Shown here one piece after another: positions 1 through 8,171 of a stretch of DNA of 10,657 nucleotides. How positions within the stretch are numbered: the stretch's first letter is position 1; every line of letters starts with the position of its first letter. The DNA is from Gammaproteobacteria bacterium (GTDB lineage: Bacteria > Pseudomonadota > Gammaproteobacteria > GRL18). A program made the translations under genes and the position numbers. Location of the stretch: the NCBI GenBank assembly GCA_013139395.1, contig WTAX01000175.1, positions 1 to 10,657 of the forward strand. Direction: 5' to 3'. The notes under the pieces are model-generated. The model ran no database searches. It was given only the letters and a program-made list of their open reading frames with translations, and was not told the origin of the DNA.

Positions 1-341
1 TCATTGGAAAACAGCTGGTTATACTTTAAATACTGATTGGAACGAACCCGTGCAATTTTCATGGGAGTATGAAAAATAGTATAAGCAATCTGACAAGCGA
101 TCATATTGGTTTCATCGCTATTAGTAACAGCAATCACCATATCAGCATCATCACAGCCTGCCTGATTCAGGATATCCGGATGTGAACCACGCCCTCTTAC
201 GGTACGAATATCCAGTCTGTCCTGCAAAGTAGCCAGCTTGCGACCGTCTAAATCAACAACAGTAATATCATTGTCTTCATTAGCCAGGTTTTCAGCTAAC
301 GATGAGCCGACCTGACCTGCACCTAAAATTAAAATTTTCAT
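1..341 (-). CDS. trkA: TrkA, NAD-binding regulatory subunit of Trk potassium uptake (N-terminal 113 residues only)
   Basis: This is the first quarter of a gene that runs off the left edge; the family is about 458 residues. TrkA is a cytoplasmic peripheral protein with two RCK/KTN domains that gates the TrkH/TrkG potassium channel. What is visible is the first Rossmann fold: [19 protein letters not shown] with the GxGxxG dinucleotide motif (G7, G9, G12), an acidic residue at the end of strand 2 (ITVVD, D30) expected to bind the NAD ribose, then [10 protein letters not shown] and [14 protein letters not shown]. From memory this aligns with E. coli TrkA almost without gaps. The ATG at 341-339 lies 20 bases after the ntrX stop, so trkA is probably co-transcribed with ntrX. 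The ribosome-binding site is weak (GGAAA about 13 bases upstream). No frame disruption is seen. Confidence 0.96.
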   Translation of the reverse strand, partial: MKILILGAGQVGSSLAENLANEDNDITVVDLDGRKLATLQDRLDIRTVRGRGSHPDILNQAGCDDADMVIAVTNSDETNMIACQIAYTIFHTPMKIARVRSNQYLKYNQLFSN

Positions 342-361
342 AACGCCGGTGTTTTTCCAGT

Positions 362-1777
362 TTATTTACTTTTTTTTGCAATTTTTTTAGCATCAATACC
401 CAGTGTCTTCATTTTACGATATAAATGAGTTCGCTCTACACCGGCTAATTGCGCCACTTTACCAACACTACCACCAACCGCAATCAGTTTTTCTTCAAGA
501 TAAGCTTTTTCAAACAGTTCTCTTGCTTCTTTGAGTGGATAAGAAAACAGGGATTTCAGTGCACTATCATGACTAGCCGACTCATTTAAGCCGGTACTTT
601 CCTGACTTTGAAGCTGAGATTCTATACTACTTTCAACTTCATCCAGGGTAATGTTTTCTTCATCAGATGCAATTAAAAGTCTCTGCACCAGATTTTTTAA
701 CTCTAACAAATTACCCGGCCAGTTATAATTTCTGAGTTTATTTAAGGCGGCAATGGAAAAACTACGATAATTAAATTGTTCCTGCTGAACAAATCGGTCC
801 CGATAATAATTCAATAAATCAGGCACATCTTCACAATGTTTTCGTAGTGGTGGTATTTTTACCTGTAATACATTTAATTGAAAATAAAGTTCTGATTTAA
901 ACTTACCCTGTTTCACTAATTGCTCCAGAGAGTAGTGAGATGCGGTAATAATGCGGCAATTAAGCATAATAGAGTCGTTGCCGCTAATGCGATGAAACTT
1001 TCCTGTTTCTAAGGTACTTAATAACAGGCCCTGAGTCGCTAAGTCCATATCACCGATATCATCAATATAAAGCGTTCCTCCACGAGCTTGCTCCAACAGA
1101 CCATAATAAATCTTACCATCTGCTTCAGAACCAAAGAGTTCTCTTGCTGAGTTATCAATGTCTAAAGTAGCCACCCCAAGTTCAATATAGGGCTGTTCAG
1201 AGCGGTTACTTTTATGGTGTAACAAGCGTGAATATTTACTTTTTCCACTACCCGGCTCACCAACAAACAACACTCTGGAATCATGCTGTGCTATTTGTTC
1301 TATTTCCTGACACAAGGCTTGATTGACCTTACTTTTGCCAACCGGTTCATCGACAGCAAAAAGCTGCTGACGCATTCCCTGATTTTCTCTATCCAGTTTA
1401 TGTGCTTCAAGTGCATGCTCCACTGTGAGTAACAATTTTGCCAGTGACAGCGGCTTTTCAAGAAAATCATAAGCACCTAAACGAGTTGCTTCCACGGCAG
1501 TTTCCACGCTGCCGTGGCCTGACATCATGATCACTGGAAAATTATCCAAAATATTATCGCTATCTTCCTTCCATTCTTTGAGCAGACTGATGCCGTCAAT
1601 ATCAGGCATCCAGATATCCAATAGCACTAATTCCGGCCGCTTTACTCGACAACTTTCTCTGGCAGTATTGCCGTTTTCAGCAATATTGACCTCATAACCT
1701 TCATCCTGAAGTATTTCCTGCACCAGTTCACGGATATCAGGTTCATCATCAACAACAAGTATATAGGCTGACGCCAT
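362..1777 (-). CDS. ntrX: NtrX-type response regulator with receiver, degenerate AAA+ and Fis-type HTH domains
   Basis: A 471-residue response regulator, partner of the adjacent NtrY kinase. The receiver (about 5-122) is complete: acidic pair D10/D11, phosphoacceptor D54 ([13 protein letters not shown]), S86 and K108. A linker leads to a sigma-54-activator-type AAA+ domain (about 145-370) that keeps Walker A (GEPGSGKS, 173-180) but departs from the consensus elsewhere. No GAFTGA loop follows ELFG (213-216), and that stretch is about five residues short. Walker B reads IDDIGD, with Asp240 where Glu is usual. The FRxDLYYRL arginines are K294 and Q300. Sensor II WPGNVREL reads WPGNLLEL (L358). 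The C-terminus (about 425-463) is a Fis-type helix-turn-helix ([23 protein letters not shown]) as in NtrX. The start is supported by GAGGA seven to eight bases upstream. I infer a DNA-binding regulator working with sigma-70, not a sigma-54 ATPase. Targets are unknown; NtrX homologues are linked to nitrogen, redox and envelope control. Confidence 0.9.
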   Translation of the reverse strand: MASAYILVVDDEPDIRELVQEILQDEGYEVNIAENGNTARESCRVKRPELVLLDIWMPDIDGISLLKEWKEDSDNILDNFPVIMMSGHGSVETAVEATRLGAYDFLEKPLSLAKLLLTVEHALEAHKLDRENQGMRQQLFAVDEPVGKSKVNQALCQEIEQIAQHDSRVLFVGEPGSGKSKYSRLLHHKSNRSEQPYIELGVATLDIDNSARELFGSEADGKIYYGLLEQARGGTLYIDDIGDMDLATQGLLLSTLETGKFHRISGNDSIMLNCRIITASHYSLEQLVKQGKFKSELYFQLNVLQVKIPPLRKHCEDVPDLLNYYRDRFVQQEQFNYRSFSIAALNKLRNYNWPGNLLELKNLVQRLLIASDEENITLDEVESSIESQLQSQESTGLNESASHDSALKSLFSYPLKEARELFEKAYLEEKLIAVGGSVGKVAQLAGVERTHLYRKMKTLGIDAKKIAKKSK

Positions 1778-1893
1778 CTTTTTTCCTCAAATTTTGTTCT
1801 ATAATTTGTTAACTCTCAGCATAGGCTTAACAAGCGTTATTTAGAAATACACTGAGTAGTTACATATGATTTTTGTATTAAAGAGGTAGTTTA
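1778..1893. promoter_or_regulatory. ntrY-ntrX spacer with TTGTTAA-N14-TTAACAA dyad
   Basis: The two cognate genes are separated by 116 bases, unlike the tight joins upstream. The spacer holds a perfect 7-bp inverted repeat, TTGTTAA at 1806-1812 and TTAACAA at 1827-1833, with centres 21 bp apart (two helical turns), the geometry of a dimer-binding operator. It lies 30-56 bases before the ntrX start. On the minus strand TATAGA sits near 1798-1803 as a possible -10, but no acceptable -35 is at the right distance, so I cannot call a promoter firmly. No terminator hairpin with a T-run is seen. An internal, possibly autoregulated ntrX promoter is an inference. Confidence 0.35.
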
Positions 1894-4029
1894 TCAGGCT
1901 ACCGGTAATTTGATTACAATTTTTGCACCACCCTCAGAAGAATTTTCTGCCCGGATAGAACCGCCATGTTCTTCAATAATTTTTTTCACAATAGCCAGAC
2001 CAAGCCCCGTGCCCTTGGGTTTATTGGTCACATAGGGGTCAAAAATATTAATGAGCAGCTCCTCTGGGAATCCCGGCCCATTATCAGTTAACTCTAAAAT
2101 GCTCCAATATTGATTATTCACTTCCAATAAGCTGGTTTTTACTTTCAGATGGATTTGATCCTGTTCAGAAGCTGCCTCCACTGCATTTTTAATCAGGTTA
2201 TGAAAAACCTGTCTTAAACGTCCCTGATCAGCTTCAACCAGAGTACCACTAATGGCTAAATCCTGCTCAATAGTGAGTTTGTTGTTAGCACGATAGAGAT
2301 CCACCACCTCCATCAACAAACGTTCTATCTCCAGTGGATGCATTTTTAATTCAGGCATTTTGGCATATTCTGAAAATGCTCTCACCATATCTTTCATGCT
2401 ATCGACCTGGTTAATAATAGTCGATGTTAAGCGATCCAGAGTTTCCGCATCTTTTGCATCCATTGTTTTTAAGTATTTATGACGCAGGCGTTCAGCTGAC
2501 AGCTGAATAGGTGTGAGCGGATTTTTAATCTCATGAGCCAGACGTCTTGCCACTTCACCCCATGCGGCATCTCGTTGTGCCTGGACCAGAGAGGTGACAT
2601 TTTCAATCACGATAACATAACCGCCGTCAGCAAGCGCATTACCCCGGCAAAGCAAGGTTTTTCGACCATCAGACTCATTCAGAGTCACCTCTTCACTCCA
2701 GTGTTTTATACGATTTTGGATTGATGTCATTATCCATCGAATAAGTGATTCTAATTCCGGTTTTTCTTTAGTCAATTGAAATAATGACAGGCCAAGATAT
2801 TCATTAACATTAATTCCTAAAATCAAACTGGCTTCGGGATTACTGGTACGAATTTCTTTATTTTGCGACAAACTGATAATACCTGATGACAGGTTGCTTA
2901 ACACAACTTCCAGATAATCTCTTTGCTGTTTGGCTTGCTGGTGACTTTCTTCCAGGGCATTGTGTGTTTGTGACAGGCGACGAACCATTTTATTAAATGA
3001 TTGAATCAATAAGCCAAAGTCATCATCATTGAGCAGCGGAATAGGCTTATGATATTCACCTTCAGCAACAGCCTGAGTACCTTCAGCCAGATCTCTGATA
3101 GGGGCTGCAATTCTTTTGGCGGAGTAAAAGGCCGCCCAGACGGCACTTAAAATACCCAGAAGTAAAACCAGTGACAGGGTAAGAGTAAAACTGAGTTTGA
3201 GCGGCTGGCGTAGATATACCAGGCCTTTATATTCAGAATATGCCTGCTGCACACTGGCAGCAAGCCTGTGTTGACGTACACTGACAGGAGCCATGGCCTG
3301 CAGGATCAAATAACCTTCTTCATTGTCAAAGACAATACGCACCAATACTCGAATCATGCGATTTGATTCTTCATTTAAATCTAAAACGACATGATCCCGT
3401 CCCTGCCGCAGCGGTAACAACAAGTCAGAACTGGGCAAATCAGGCACAATATCCCCTTCTTCAACCGAGCTGGACCCCAAAACCCGTCCTCTTGAAGTCA
3501 TTAAAGTGACTTCATCCACACCACTTTTTTCCCTGATTTCACTCAATGAAACCACTGAAAGAGTATTGAGATCAACCAGGATTTCATCACTGAGGCGACG
3601 AATTTGACGCAGCATTGTTTTCTTTTTTTCATCCACCGATGAACGACTTAAATCCATTGCATCTTCTAATGCCTGCTCTACAGTGACATCGAACCAGCTG
3701 TCAATACTGCGATGAATAAATTGAATGGAAAAGCTATACACCACCAGTGCTGGTAAAACAGCAAGACTGACAAAAATAATCACCATACGCAAGGTCAATC
3801 GTGAACCCGCTACACGCTGGCGCAGCTGACGCTGCAAACGCCAGCCCTGACGCGCAATAAGAAATATCAGCATTGCTAAAATAACCAGATTAACCGCTAA
3901 CAATAAATAATAGAGTTGCTGGAATTGCTCTGCATCCATCGATGCACTGCTGATCATGCGTAGTGAAAAGAACAACATCAACAACATGATAAAAATGGCA
4001 ACAGGACCACTAAATGCTTTTCTTATCAT
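1894..4029 (-). CDS. ntrY: NtrY-type membrane sensor histidine kinase
   Basis: A 711-residue kinase with the NtrY domain order. Four hydrophobic segments (about 9-28, 40-59, 82-104 and 281-303) flank a periplasmic sensor region of about 175 residues that begins with a charged, helical, probably coiled-coil stretch. Then come HAMP (about 304-357), PAS (about 372-480, SNLSSGIISLSQNKEIRTSNPEA), HisKA with phosphoacceptor H499 (RRLAHEIKNPLTPIQLSAERL), and HATPase_c with N box NLIKN (611-615), G1 DNGPGF (649-654), F box FDPYVTNK and G2 GTGLGLAI (673-680). All catalytic motifs are intact. The ATG overlaps the stop of the DUF4390 gene as ATGA (4026-4029), indicating translational coupling; AAGAG lies a few bases upstream. 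It should autophosphorylate and pass phosphate to NtrX D54. The signal sensed is not evident. NtrB is excluded by the four membrane segments and HAMP domain. Confidence 0.94.
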   Translation of the reverse strand: MIRKAFSGPVAIFIMLLMLFFSLRMISSASMDAEQFQQLYYLLLAVNLVILAMLIFLIARQGWRLQRQLRQRVAGSRLTLRMVIIFVSLAVLPALVVYSFSIQFIHRSIDSWFDVTVEQALEDAMDLSRSSVDEKKKTMLRQIRRLSDEILVDLNTLSVVSLSEIREKSGVDEVTLMTSRGRVLGSSSVEEGDIVPDLPSSDLLLPLRQGRDHVVLDLNEESNRMIRVLVRIVFDNEEGYLILQAMAPVSVRQHRLAASVQQAYSEYKGLVYLRQPLKLSFTLTLSLVLLLGILSAVWAAFYSAKRIAAPIRDLAEGTQAVAEGEYHKPIPLLNDDDFGLLIQSFNKMVRRLSQTHNALEESHQQAKQQRDYLEVVLSNLSSGIISLSQNKEIRTSNPEASLILGINVNEYLGLSLFQLTKEKPELESLIRWIMTSIQNRIKHWSEEVTLNESDGRKTLLCRGNALADGGYVIVIENVTSLVQAQRDAAWGEVARRLAHEIKNPLTPIQLSAERLRHKYLKTMDAKDAETLDRLTSTIINQVDSMKDMVRAFSEYAKMPELKMHPLEIERLLMEVVDLYRANNKLTIEQDLAISGTLVEADQGRLRQVFHNLIKNAVEAASEQDQIHLKVKTSLLEVNNQYWSILELTDNGPGFPEELLINIFDPYVTNKPKGTGLGLAIVKKIIEEHGGSIRAENSSEGGAKIVIKLPVA

Positions 4030-4868
4030 TCACTTTGCTCTTTTTCTTCACTTGATGGAACATTATTTTTTAACGTATTGTTAGTTGAGGTATTATTTGC
4101 TGCCTTAATGGGTACATCGTCCGGTACACCATGGTCAATACGCCCGGAAACAGCATTAAATTGATTAAGTTCCAGTATTAAGTCCATATTATCAGCCGCC
4201 TGTTCCGGAGCTTTTGGTTTATTACTCATCGGCCATTGATACCATGTGCTTTCCAGACGCCAGGATGATGACAGAGAGGCGACCTGTCTTAACGCTGGCG
4301 GCAGGTGACTGATATCAAGTGAGATGCGCATTTGAACAGAATATTGCTCATTTTTAGTCAGTTCTTTATTTTCTATCAAACGAGCACCCCTAATCGTGCC
4401 CAGTACAGCCATCGCATCCTGACGAGTATTAAAGGAATAACGCTCTCCTGTAGCAATATTTGTCACTTCATGAACATTGGTTAAGGGATGATAACGCAAT
4501 TCAAAGAGCTGTACTGAACGTTTGATAAAGACATTGCGCCACCAGATTCGTTCACGTAATACCTGAACTTCAACAGCAATGGTCAAAGGGATGCCATTTT
4601 CCAAAGCATCGACGACAGCATCAGGAAAGCGCATTTTTAAATCAGCATCAATGACAATGCCATTTTTATGCTCATACGAACTTGCTGAAACAACTTGAAA
4701 ATTCCCTTTATTTGTTAAGTGAGGCAACACGTTAAACAGGAAGAATACGGCAAAAGAACCAATTAAAATACTCGCCAGGATAATAAAAAACTGACATTTT
4801 GGGCAACGTTTACGGCGCCTGCGTTTACTCATTATTTCATCACTATGCTCAGTCAGACTGTGAGTCAT
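4026..4868 (-). CDS. DUF4390 family single-span membrane protein
   Basis: A 280-residue protein I assign to DUF4390 from the pattern ADLKMRFPDAVVDALENGIPLTIAVEVQV followed by RERIWWR (about 75-111) and a closing SSWRLESTWYQW (201-212). A very basic N-terminus with two cysteines (RRRRKRCPKC, 16-25) precedes one membrane span (about 27-46), leaving the domain (about 56-213) outside the cytoplasm. The tail after residue 215 is Asn/Glu-rich and looks disordered; both ends extend beyond the roughly 190-residue core I expect for the family. Biochemical function is unknown. The gene starts 2 bases after the rsmB stop and overlaps ntrY by 4 bases, so it is tightly coupled to the NtrY kinase and could be an accessory to its sensor domain (inference). 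A second in-frame ATG at 4832 (Met13) is possible; neither start has a strong ribosome-binding site. Confidence 0.82.
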   Translation of the reverse strand: MTHSLTEHSDEIMSKRRRRKRCPKCQFFIILASILIGSFAVFFLFNVLPHLTNKGNFQVVSASSYEHKNGIVIDADLKMRFPDAVVDALENGIPLTIAVEVQVLRERIWWRNVFIKRSVQLFELRYHPLTNVHEVTNIATGERYSFNTRQDAMAVLGTIRGARLIENKELTKNEQYSVQMRISLDISHLPPALRQVASLSSSWRLESTWYQWPMSNKPKAPEQAADNMDLILELNQFNAVSGRIDHGVPDDVPIKAANNTSTNNTLKNNVPSSEEKEQSE

Positions 4869-4870
4869 TT

Positions 4871-6283
4871 TCAGCTACTTTTTCTAAGCAGAGCATAATA
4901 AAAACCATCCATATTATGTTCACCGGGTAAGATTTGACGTCCAAACGGCATACGAATACCCCAGTCAGCCTCAATTAATATTTCTGTTGCATTGCTATTT
5001 TTTTGTCTGTTAAGAAACGCCTCTACCTGCCTGTCATTTTCATCTCTTATTATGGAGCAGGTTGCATATAGAAGAAGCCCCCCTGGTTTTAACATCAACC
5101 AGAGATTATCCATAATTTGTGCCTGTAGTTGTGTCAGAGCTGCAATATCTTCCTCACGACGCAGTAGTTTAATATCCGGGTGCCGTCTAATCACTCCCGT
5201 TGCCGAGCAGGGAGCATCAAGCAAAATCCGGTCAAACTGTTCACCATCCCACCAATCCTGTTTGCTTGCATCTGCAGTCATTAAGAGTAACTTTTCATGT
5301 GGGATTTTCAAACGCCGGCTATTTTCCTCAACACGTTTCAGCCGCTCTGAACTCACATCCAGCGCAACGACTTTTTTCAGGCCGGCTTGTTGCTCAAACA
5401 GATGCATTGTTTTGCCGCCAGGCGCCGCACAGGCATCTAAAATCAGATCGCCCGGCTGAGGTGATAGTAAACCGGCTGCCAATTGAGGCGCACCATCCTG
5501 AACGCTGAGCGCACCTTCTGAAAAGAGCGGTAATTTATCCACCGATAGAGGTTTATCCAAAACAATAGTATGGCTATGCACAGATGTTTCTACTTCAGAA
5601 AAAGATATTTCATTTTCCTGCAGCATTTGCTTATAAGTTTCAAGTTCAAATTGCTGATTGATCCTCAAGGTCATGGGTGGGCGCTGATTACCAGCATCCA
5701 GTATTGATTCAACCGGCCGCTCTATTCCCTTCCAGGAACTTTTTATTGCATTAACTAACCACTCGGGATAAGCAAAACGACTATCATAAGAACGATCCAC
5801 TGCTGCTAACAAAGCATCTTTTTCTCTCAGGAAGCGTCTTAAAATAGCATTGACCAGGCCTTTAGCCCATGACTGTTGTAATTCATCACAGGCATTGACT
5901 GTTTCTTTAACCACAGCATAATCCGCTTTATCAAGATAATTGAGCTGATATAAGCCAACTAACAAAAGAAAATGAACACTTTTCTTTTTACCACGCAGAG
6001 GTTTGTTCAGCATATTGCTCAGCAATGGGTTCAGACGATAATACCAGCGCAAAACACCAAAACTGATCTCTTGTGCCAGAGGACGATGTTCTGCCTTTGT
6101 TTGCTCCAGATAGCGTGGTAATAAGCTGGCTAGCGACAGACCTTCTTCGACACACCCCTGAATAATTTTACTCGCTGCGGCCCGAGAAGAGAGCTCCTGG
6201 CAGGCGGGATGTTTCGATGTTTTGGGGCTGTGCTGTTTTGTTTTCACTATGACTTCTTCATTCAGGGGTATATTATCTACCAA
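4871..6283 (-). CDS. rsmB: 16S rRNA (cytosine967-C5)-methyltransferase RsmB
   Basis: A cytoplasmic SAM-dependent enzyme that makes m5C967 in 16S rRNA. The N-terminal NusB-like RNA-binding domain spans about 34-175 (AAASKIIQGCVEEG, LRGKKKSVHFLLLVGLYQLNYL). The Rossmann methyltransferase domain follows, with SAM-binding DACAAPGGKT (283-292), LLDAPCSATGVIRRHPDIK (C359) and LLYATCS (C409); the two cysteines are the release and nucleophile pair of the RsmB/Nol1 family. The length of 470 exceeds E. coli RsmB (429) because of a poorly conserved N-terminal extension. The start drawn here is TTG at 6283, preceded by GAG about 7 bases upstream and 11 bases after the fmt stop. The GTG at 6247 (MKTKQHSP...) has AAGAAG upstream and is an equally good alternative that removes 12 residues. 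No ATG is available in the extension. Confidence 0.95.
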   Translation of the reverse strand: MVDNIPLNEEVIVKTKQHSPKTSKHPACQELSSRAAASKIIQGCVEEGLSLASLLPRYLEQTKAEHRPLAQEISFGVLRWYYRLNPLLSNMLNKPLRGKKKSVHFLLLVGLYQLNYLDKADYAVVKETVNACDELQQSWAKGLVNAILRRFLREKDALLAAVDRSYDSRFAYPEWLVNAIKSSWKGIERPVESILDAGNQRPPMTLRINQQFELETYKQMLQENEISFSEVETSVHSHTIVLDKPLSVDKLPLFSEGALSVQDGAPQLAAGLLSPQPGDLILDACAAPGGKTMHLFEQQAGLKKVVALDVSSERLKRVEENSRRLKIPHEKLLLMTADASKQDWWDGEQFDRILLDAPCSATGVIRRHPDIKLLRREEDIAALTQLQAQIMDNLWLMLKPGGLLLYATCSIIRDENDRQVEAFLNRQKNSNATEILIEADWGIRMPFGRQILPGEHNMDGFYYALLRKSS

Positions 6284-6294
6284 TGACAGCTCGA

Positions 6295-7248
6295 TTAGCC
6301 GGCACTAAAATTGACACCCATTAAACTTTGACCATTGATAAAATCTTTTACCATAATTCGTTTTTTACCCGGCATTTGTAATTCTATTATTCTCACCACA
6401 CCATTTTTAGCACAAATATCAATCCCTTCTGATGATTCTGCGATCACTTCACCATATTGCTGCTCATTGTAATGAACGTCGCAACGAGCGTCATGCTCAA
6501 GCAGACAAGCCTGCCATAAACGTAAAGATTTGCCATTATAGTGAGTATACGCAACCGGCCAGCTATTAAAGGCCTGAATTTTTCGCACAATAGAGCGAGC
6601 TTCATGATGCCAGTCAATCTGCGCTTCCTGTTTATCCAGCTTATGGGCATAAGTTGCCTGTGCACCATCTTGTGCCTGCGGCTGCAAACAATGTGCTTCA
6701 ATATCACCCAGAGTGTGCATCATAGCAATCGCTCCCATTGCTGCAAGCTGATCATGCAGACTGCTTCCGGTATCTCCGGCATCAATATCACAACGTTTTA
6801 TCAGCAGCATATCACCTGTATCAAGTCCCTCATCCATTTGCATAATGGTGACACCACTTTGTTGATCACCGGCAAGAATTGCACGTTGAATCGGAGCAGC
6901 GCCACGCCATCGAGGCAAGATAGAAGCATGAATGTTGAGGCAGCCATGCTGAGGGGCAGTTAAAACAGCTTTAGGTAAAATCAAACCATAGGCGACAACA
7001 ATCATAACATCTGCCTGCAGTTCAATTAATTCTTGTTGAGCGCCTTCATCTTTAAGACTCACCGGCTGATAAACAGGAATTTCATATTCCACTGCCAGCG
7101 CTTTGACCGGACTCGCAGTTAATTTTCTGCCCCGACCTGCAGGGCGATCCGGCTGAGTGTAAACAGCAATAACCTCATGTTCTGAATCCAACAGGCTTTG
7201 TAAAGCAACTGCCGAAAAATCAGGGGTTCCTGCAAAAATAATTTTCAA
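6295..7248 (-). CDS. fmt: Methionyl-tRNA formyltransferase
   Basis: Transfers formyl from 10-formyl-tetrahydrofolate to Met-tRNAfMet to make the initiator tRNA. At 317 residues it matches the usual length (E. coli 315). The N-terminal catalytic domain begins MKIIFAGTPDFSA, has the flexible loop PDRPAGRGRKL (33-43), and the triad in HGCLNIHASILPRWRGAAPIQ and MDEGLDTGDM, i.e. N105, H107 and D143. The C-terminal tRNA-binding barrel starts near 205 (IDWHHEARSIVRKIQAFNSWPVAY). The initiation codon is TTG, supported by AAAGGA six bases upstream and by the conserved N-terminus starting exactly there. It lies downstream of def, its usual partner, after a 76-base gap containing a tandem repeat, and 11 bases upstream of the longest rsmB frame. 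Confidence 0.97.
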   Translation of the reverse strand: MKIIFAGTPDFSAVALQSLLDSEHEVIAVYTQPDRPAGRGRKLTASPVKALAVEYEIPVYQPVSLKDEGAQQELIELQADVMIVVAYGLILPKAVLTAPQHGCLNIHASILPRWRGAAPIQRAILAGDQQSGVTIMQMDEGLDTGDMLLIKRCDIDAGDTGSSLHDQLAAMGAIAMMHTLGDIEAHCLQPQAQDGAQATYAHKLDKQEAQIDWHHEARSIVRKIQAFNSWPVAYTHYNGKSLRLWQACLLEHDARCDVHYNEQQYGEVIAESSEGIDICAKNGVVRIIELQMPGKKRIMVKDFINGQSLMGVNFSAG

Positions 7249-7279
7249 TATTTTTCCTTTGTATTTATTCAGCTAAGCT

Positions 7280-7307
7280 CAAACTATAACTGCCAAACTA
7301 TAACTGC
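7280..7307. repeat. Perfect 14-bp tandem duplication in the def-fmt spacer
   Basis: CAAACTATAACTGC occurs twice head to tail (7280-7293 and 7294-7307) with no mismatch. On the transcribed minus strand each unit reads GCAGTTATAGTTTG and contains TATAGT, a fair -10 hexamer, but no matching -35 element is visible, so a promoter for fmt is not supported. It sits 32-59 bases before the fmt TTG start. It is most simply a recent slippage duplication in the spacer. Confidence 0.9.
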
Positions 7308-7324
7308 TTTAAGCCTATGCTCAC

Positions 7325-7828
7325 TTACATTCTCTGACGCTGCTGCTTTTCCAGTTTCTTACGAATACGTTCACGCTTTAGTTTAGAAAGATAATCAACA
7401 AATAACTTGCCTTGTAAATGATCAATTTCATGTTGTAGACAAACCGCTAATAAACCATCAGCCTCTATTGTTTGCTCATTGCCTTTTTTATCAAGATATT
7501 TAACCACCACCTCATCAGCCCGTTCAACTTCTGCATAAGTATCTGGAACTGAAAGACAGCCTTCTTCCATTATCTCTTTACCTGAGTGAGAAATAATTTC
7601 AGGGTTGATAAGACAGTATGGTTGATTTTTATCCTCAGATATATCAATAACTATGATTTGTTCATGCACATTGATCTGAGTAGCCGCCAGGCCAATCCCC
7701 GGTGCGGCATACATTGTTTCCAGCATATCATCCAACAAGCGTTGATGTGTGCTTGTAACCTGTTCAACTCGTTTTGCTTTGGTGCGCAAACGTTCATCCG
7801 GGAAACAAAGAATATTCAATAAAGCCAT
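7325..7828 (-). CDS. def: Peptide deformylase
   Basis: A metal-dependent hydrolase that removes the N-formyl group from nascent proteins at the ribosome exit. The 167 residues match the standard bacterial length (E. coli 169). All three family motifs are present: GIGLAATQ (44-51), EEGCLSVP (C91) and QHEIDHLQG (H133, E134, H137), giving the Cys-His-His metal site and catalytic Glu of type I deformylases. The C-terminal helix is strongly basic ([19 protein letters not shown]), as expected for ribosome docking. It is the first gene of the minus-strand cluster, with fmt next, so the enzymes that add and remove formyl are encoded together. The ATG at 7828 has no strong ribosome-binding site (AGAG about 13 bases upstream), but the conserved N-terminus supports it. 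Confidence 0.97.
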   Translation of the reverse strand: MALLNILCFPDERLRTKAKRVEQVTSTHQRLLDDMLETMYAAPGIGLAATQINVHEQIIVIDISEDKNQPYCLINPEIISHSGKEIMEEGCLSVPDTYAEVERADEVVVKYLDKKGNEQTIEADGLLAVCLQHEIDHLQGKLFVDYLSKLKRERIRKKLEKQQRQRM

Positions 7829-7944
7829 ATTTTATCTAACTCTGGTTTTTCACTACTTAATTAATAATAAGATCTACGACAAAACTAAACATTGCTTGCA
7901 AACAATTGTTTTACTGAAGAACTCATTCTGTTTATTCATAATAA

Positions 7945-7953
7945 ATTGTATCA
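7945..7953 (-). promoter_or_regulatory. Candidate extended -10 promoter for the def operon
   Basis: On the minus strand the sequence reads TGATACAAT, matching an extended -10 (TGn plus TACAAT, five of six to TATAAT). The -35 region is poor: TTGTTG at 15 bp or ATTGTT at 16 bp spacing. Extended -10 promoters tolerate a weak -35. Transcription would start near 7938, leaving a leader of about 110 bases before def. Chosen by eye only. Confidence 0.35.
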
Positions 7954-8130
7954 GCAAACTCCGACCAACAATCTAAAATTACAATTTTATCAAAAAATGT
8001 ACTCTTATTGATAGAAAAAGTGTTAACCAGGTTGGTAATTTTTAACAAAACACTTTATATTTAACAATAAACATTATAAATTTAAGCTAATCTATGGATT
8101 TTATTATAAATTTTTAATAATTTTGTGGTT

Positions 8131-8171
8131 TTATCTTAGACTCTTTACTAAAATTATCTTAGACTCTTTAC
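8131..8171. repeat. Two perfect 18-bp direct repeats upstream of the LysM gene
   Basis: TTATCTTAGACTCTTTAC is found at 8131-8148 and again at 8154-8171, a 23-bp period. A degenerate third copy (ATATCTTAAAGACAC, 8177-8191) follows at nearly the same period. The block is about 120-155 bases before the LysM start and 300 bases from def. Repeats in phase near two helical turns in a promoter region suggest a tandem regulator-binding site; the protein is unknown. Confidence 0.85.

Noticed and set aside
362..4029. Naming the two-component pair NtrBC.
   Set aside because: The kinase has four membrane segments, a periplasmic region and HAMP, unlike soluble NtrB, and the regulator has an NtrX-type C-terminus and no GAFTGA.
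4992..5459. A 155-codon plus-strand open frame antisense to rsmB, and similar antisense frames within fmt, ntrY and dprA.
   Set aside because: They lie opposite fully conserved coding sequence, show no ribosome-binding site or recognisable domain, and have unnatural composition (Ser/Arg/Cys-rich).
1818..7321. A 13-bp match, AGCATAGGCTTAA at 1818-1830 and its reverse complement at 7309-7321, both in intergenic spacers.
   Set aside because: About one to two 13-bp matches are expected by chance in a window of this size counting both strands, and the flanks do not extend the match.
7586..7976. Plus-strand open frames running from inside def into the intergenic region, considered as a small gene divergent to def.
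   Set aside because: They overlap conserved def codons, lack a ribosome-binding site, and the translated tail is generic AT-rich sequence.
8017..8056. Inverted pair AAAGTGTT / AACACTTT with a 24-base centre, considered as an operator or terminator.
   Set aside because: The centre is long, the arms are AT-rich, there is no T-run, and the position is far from either gene start.
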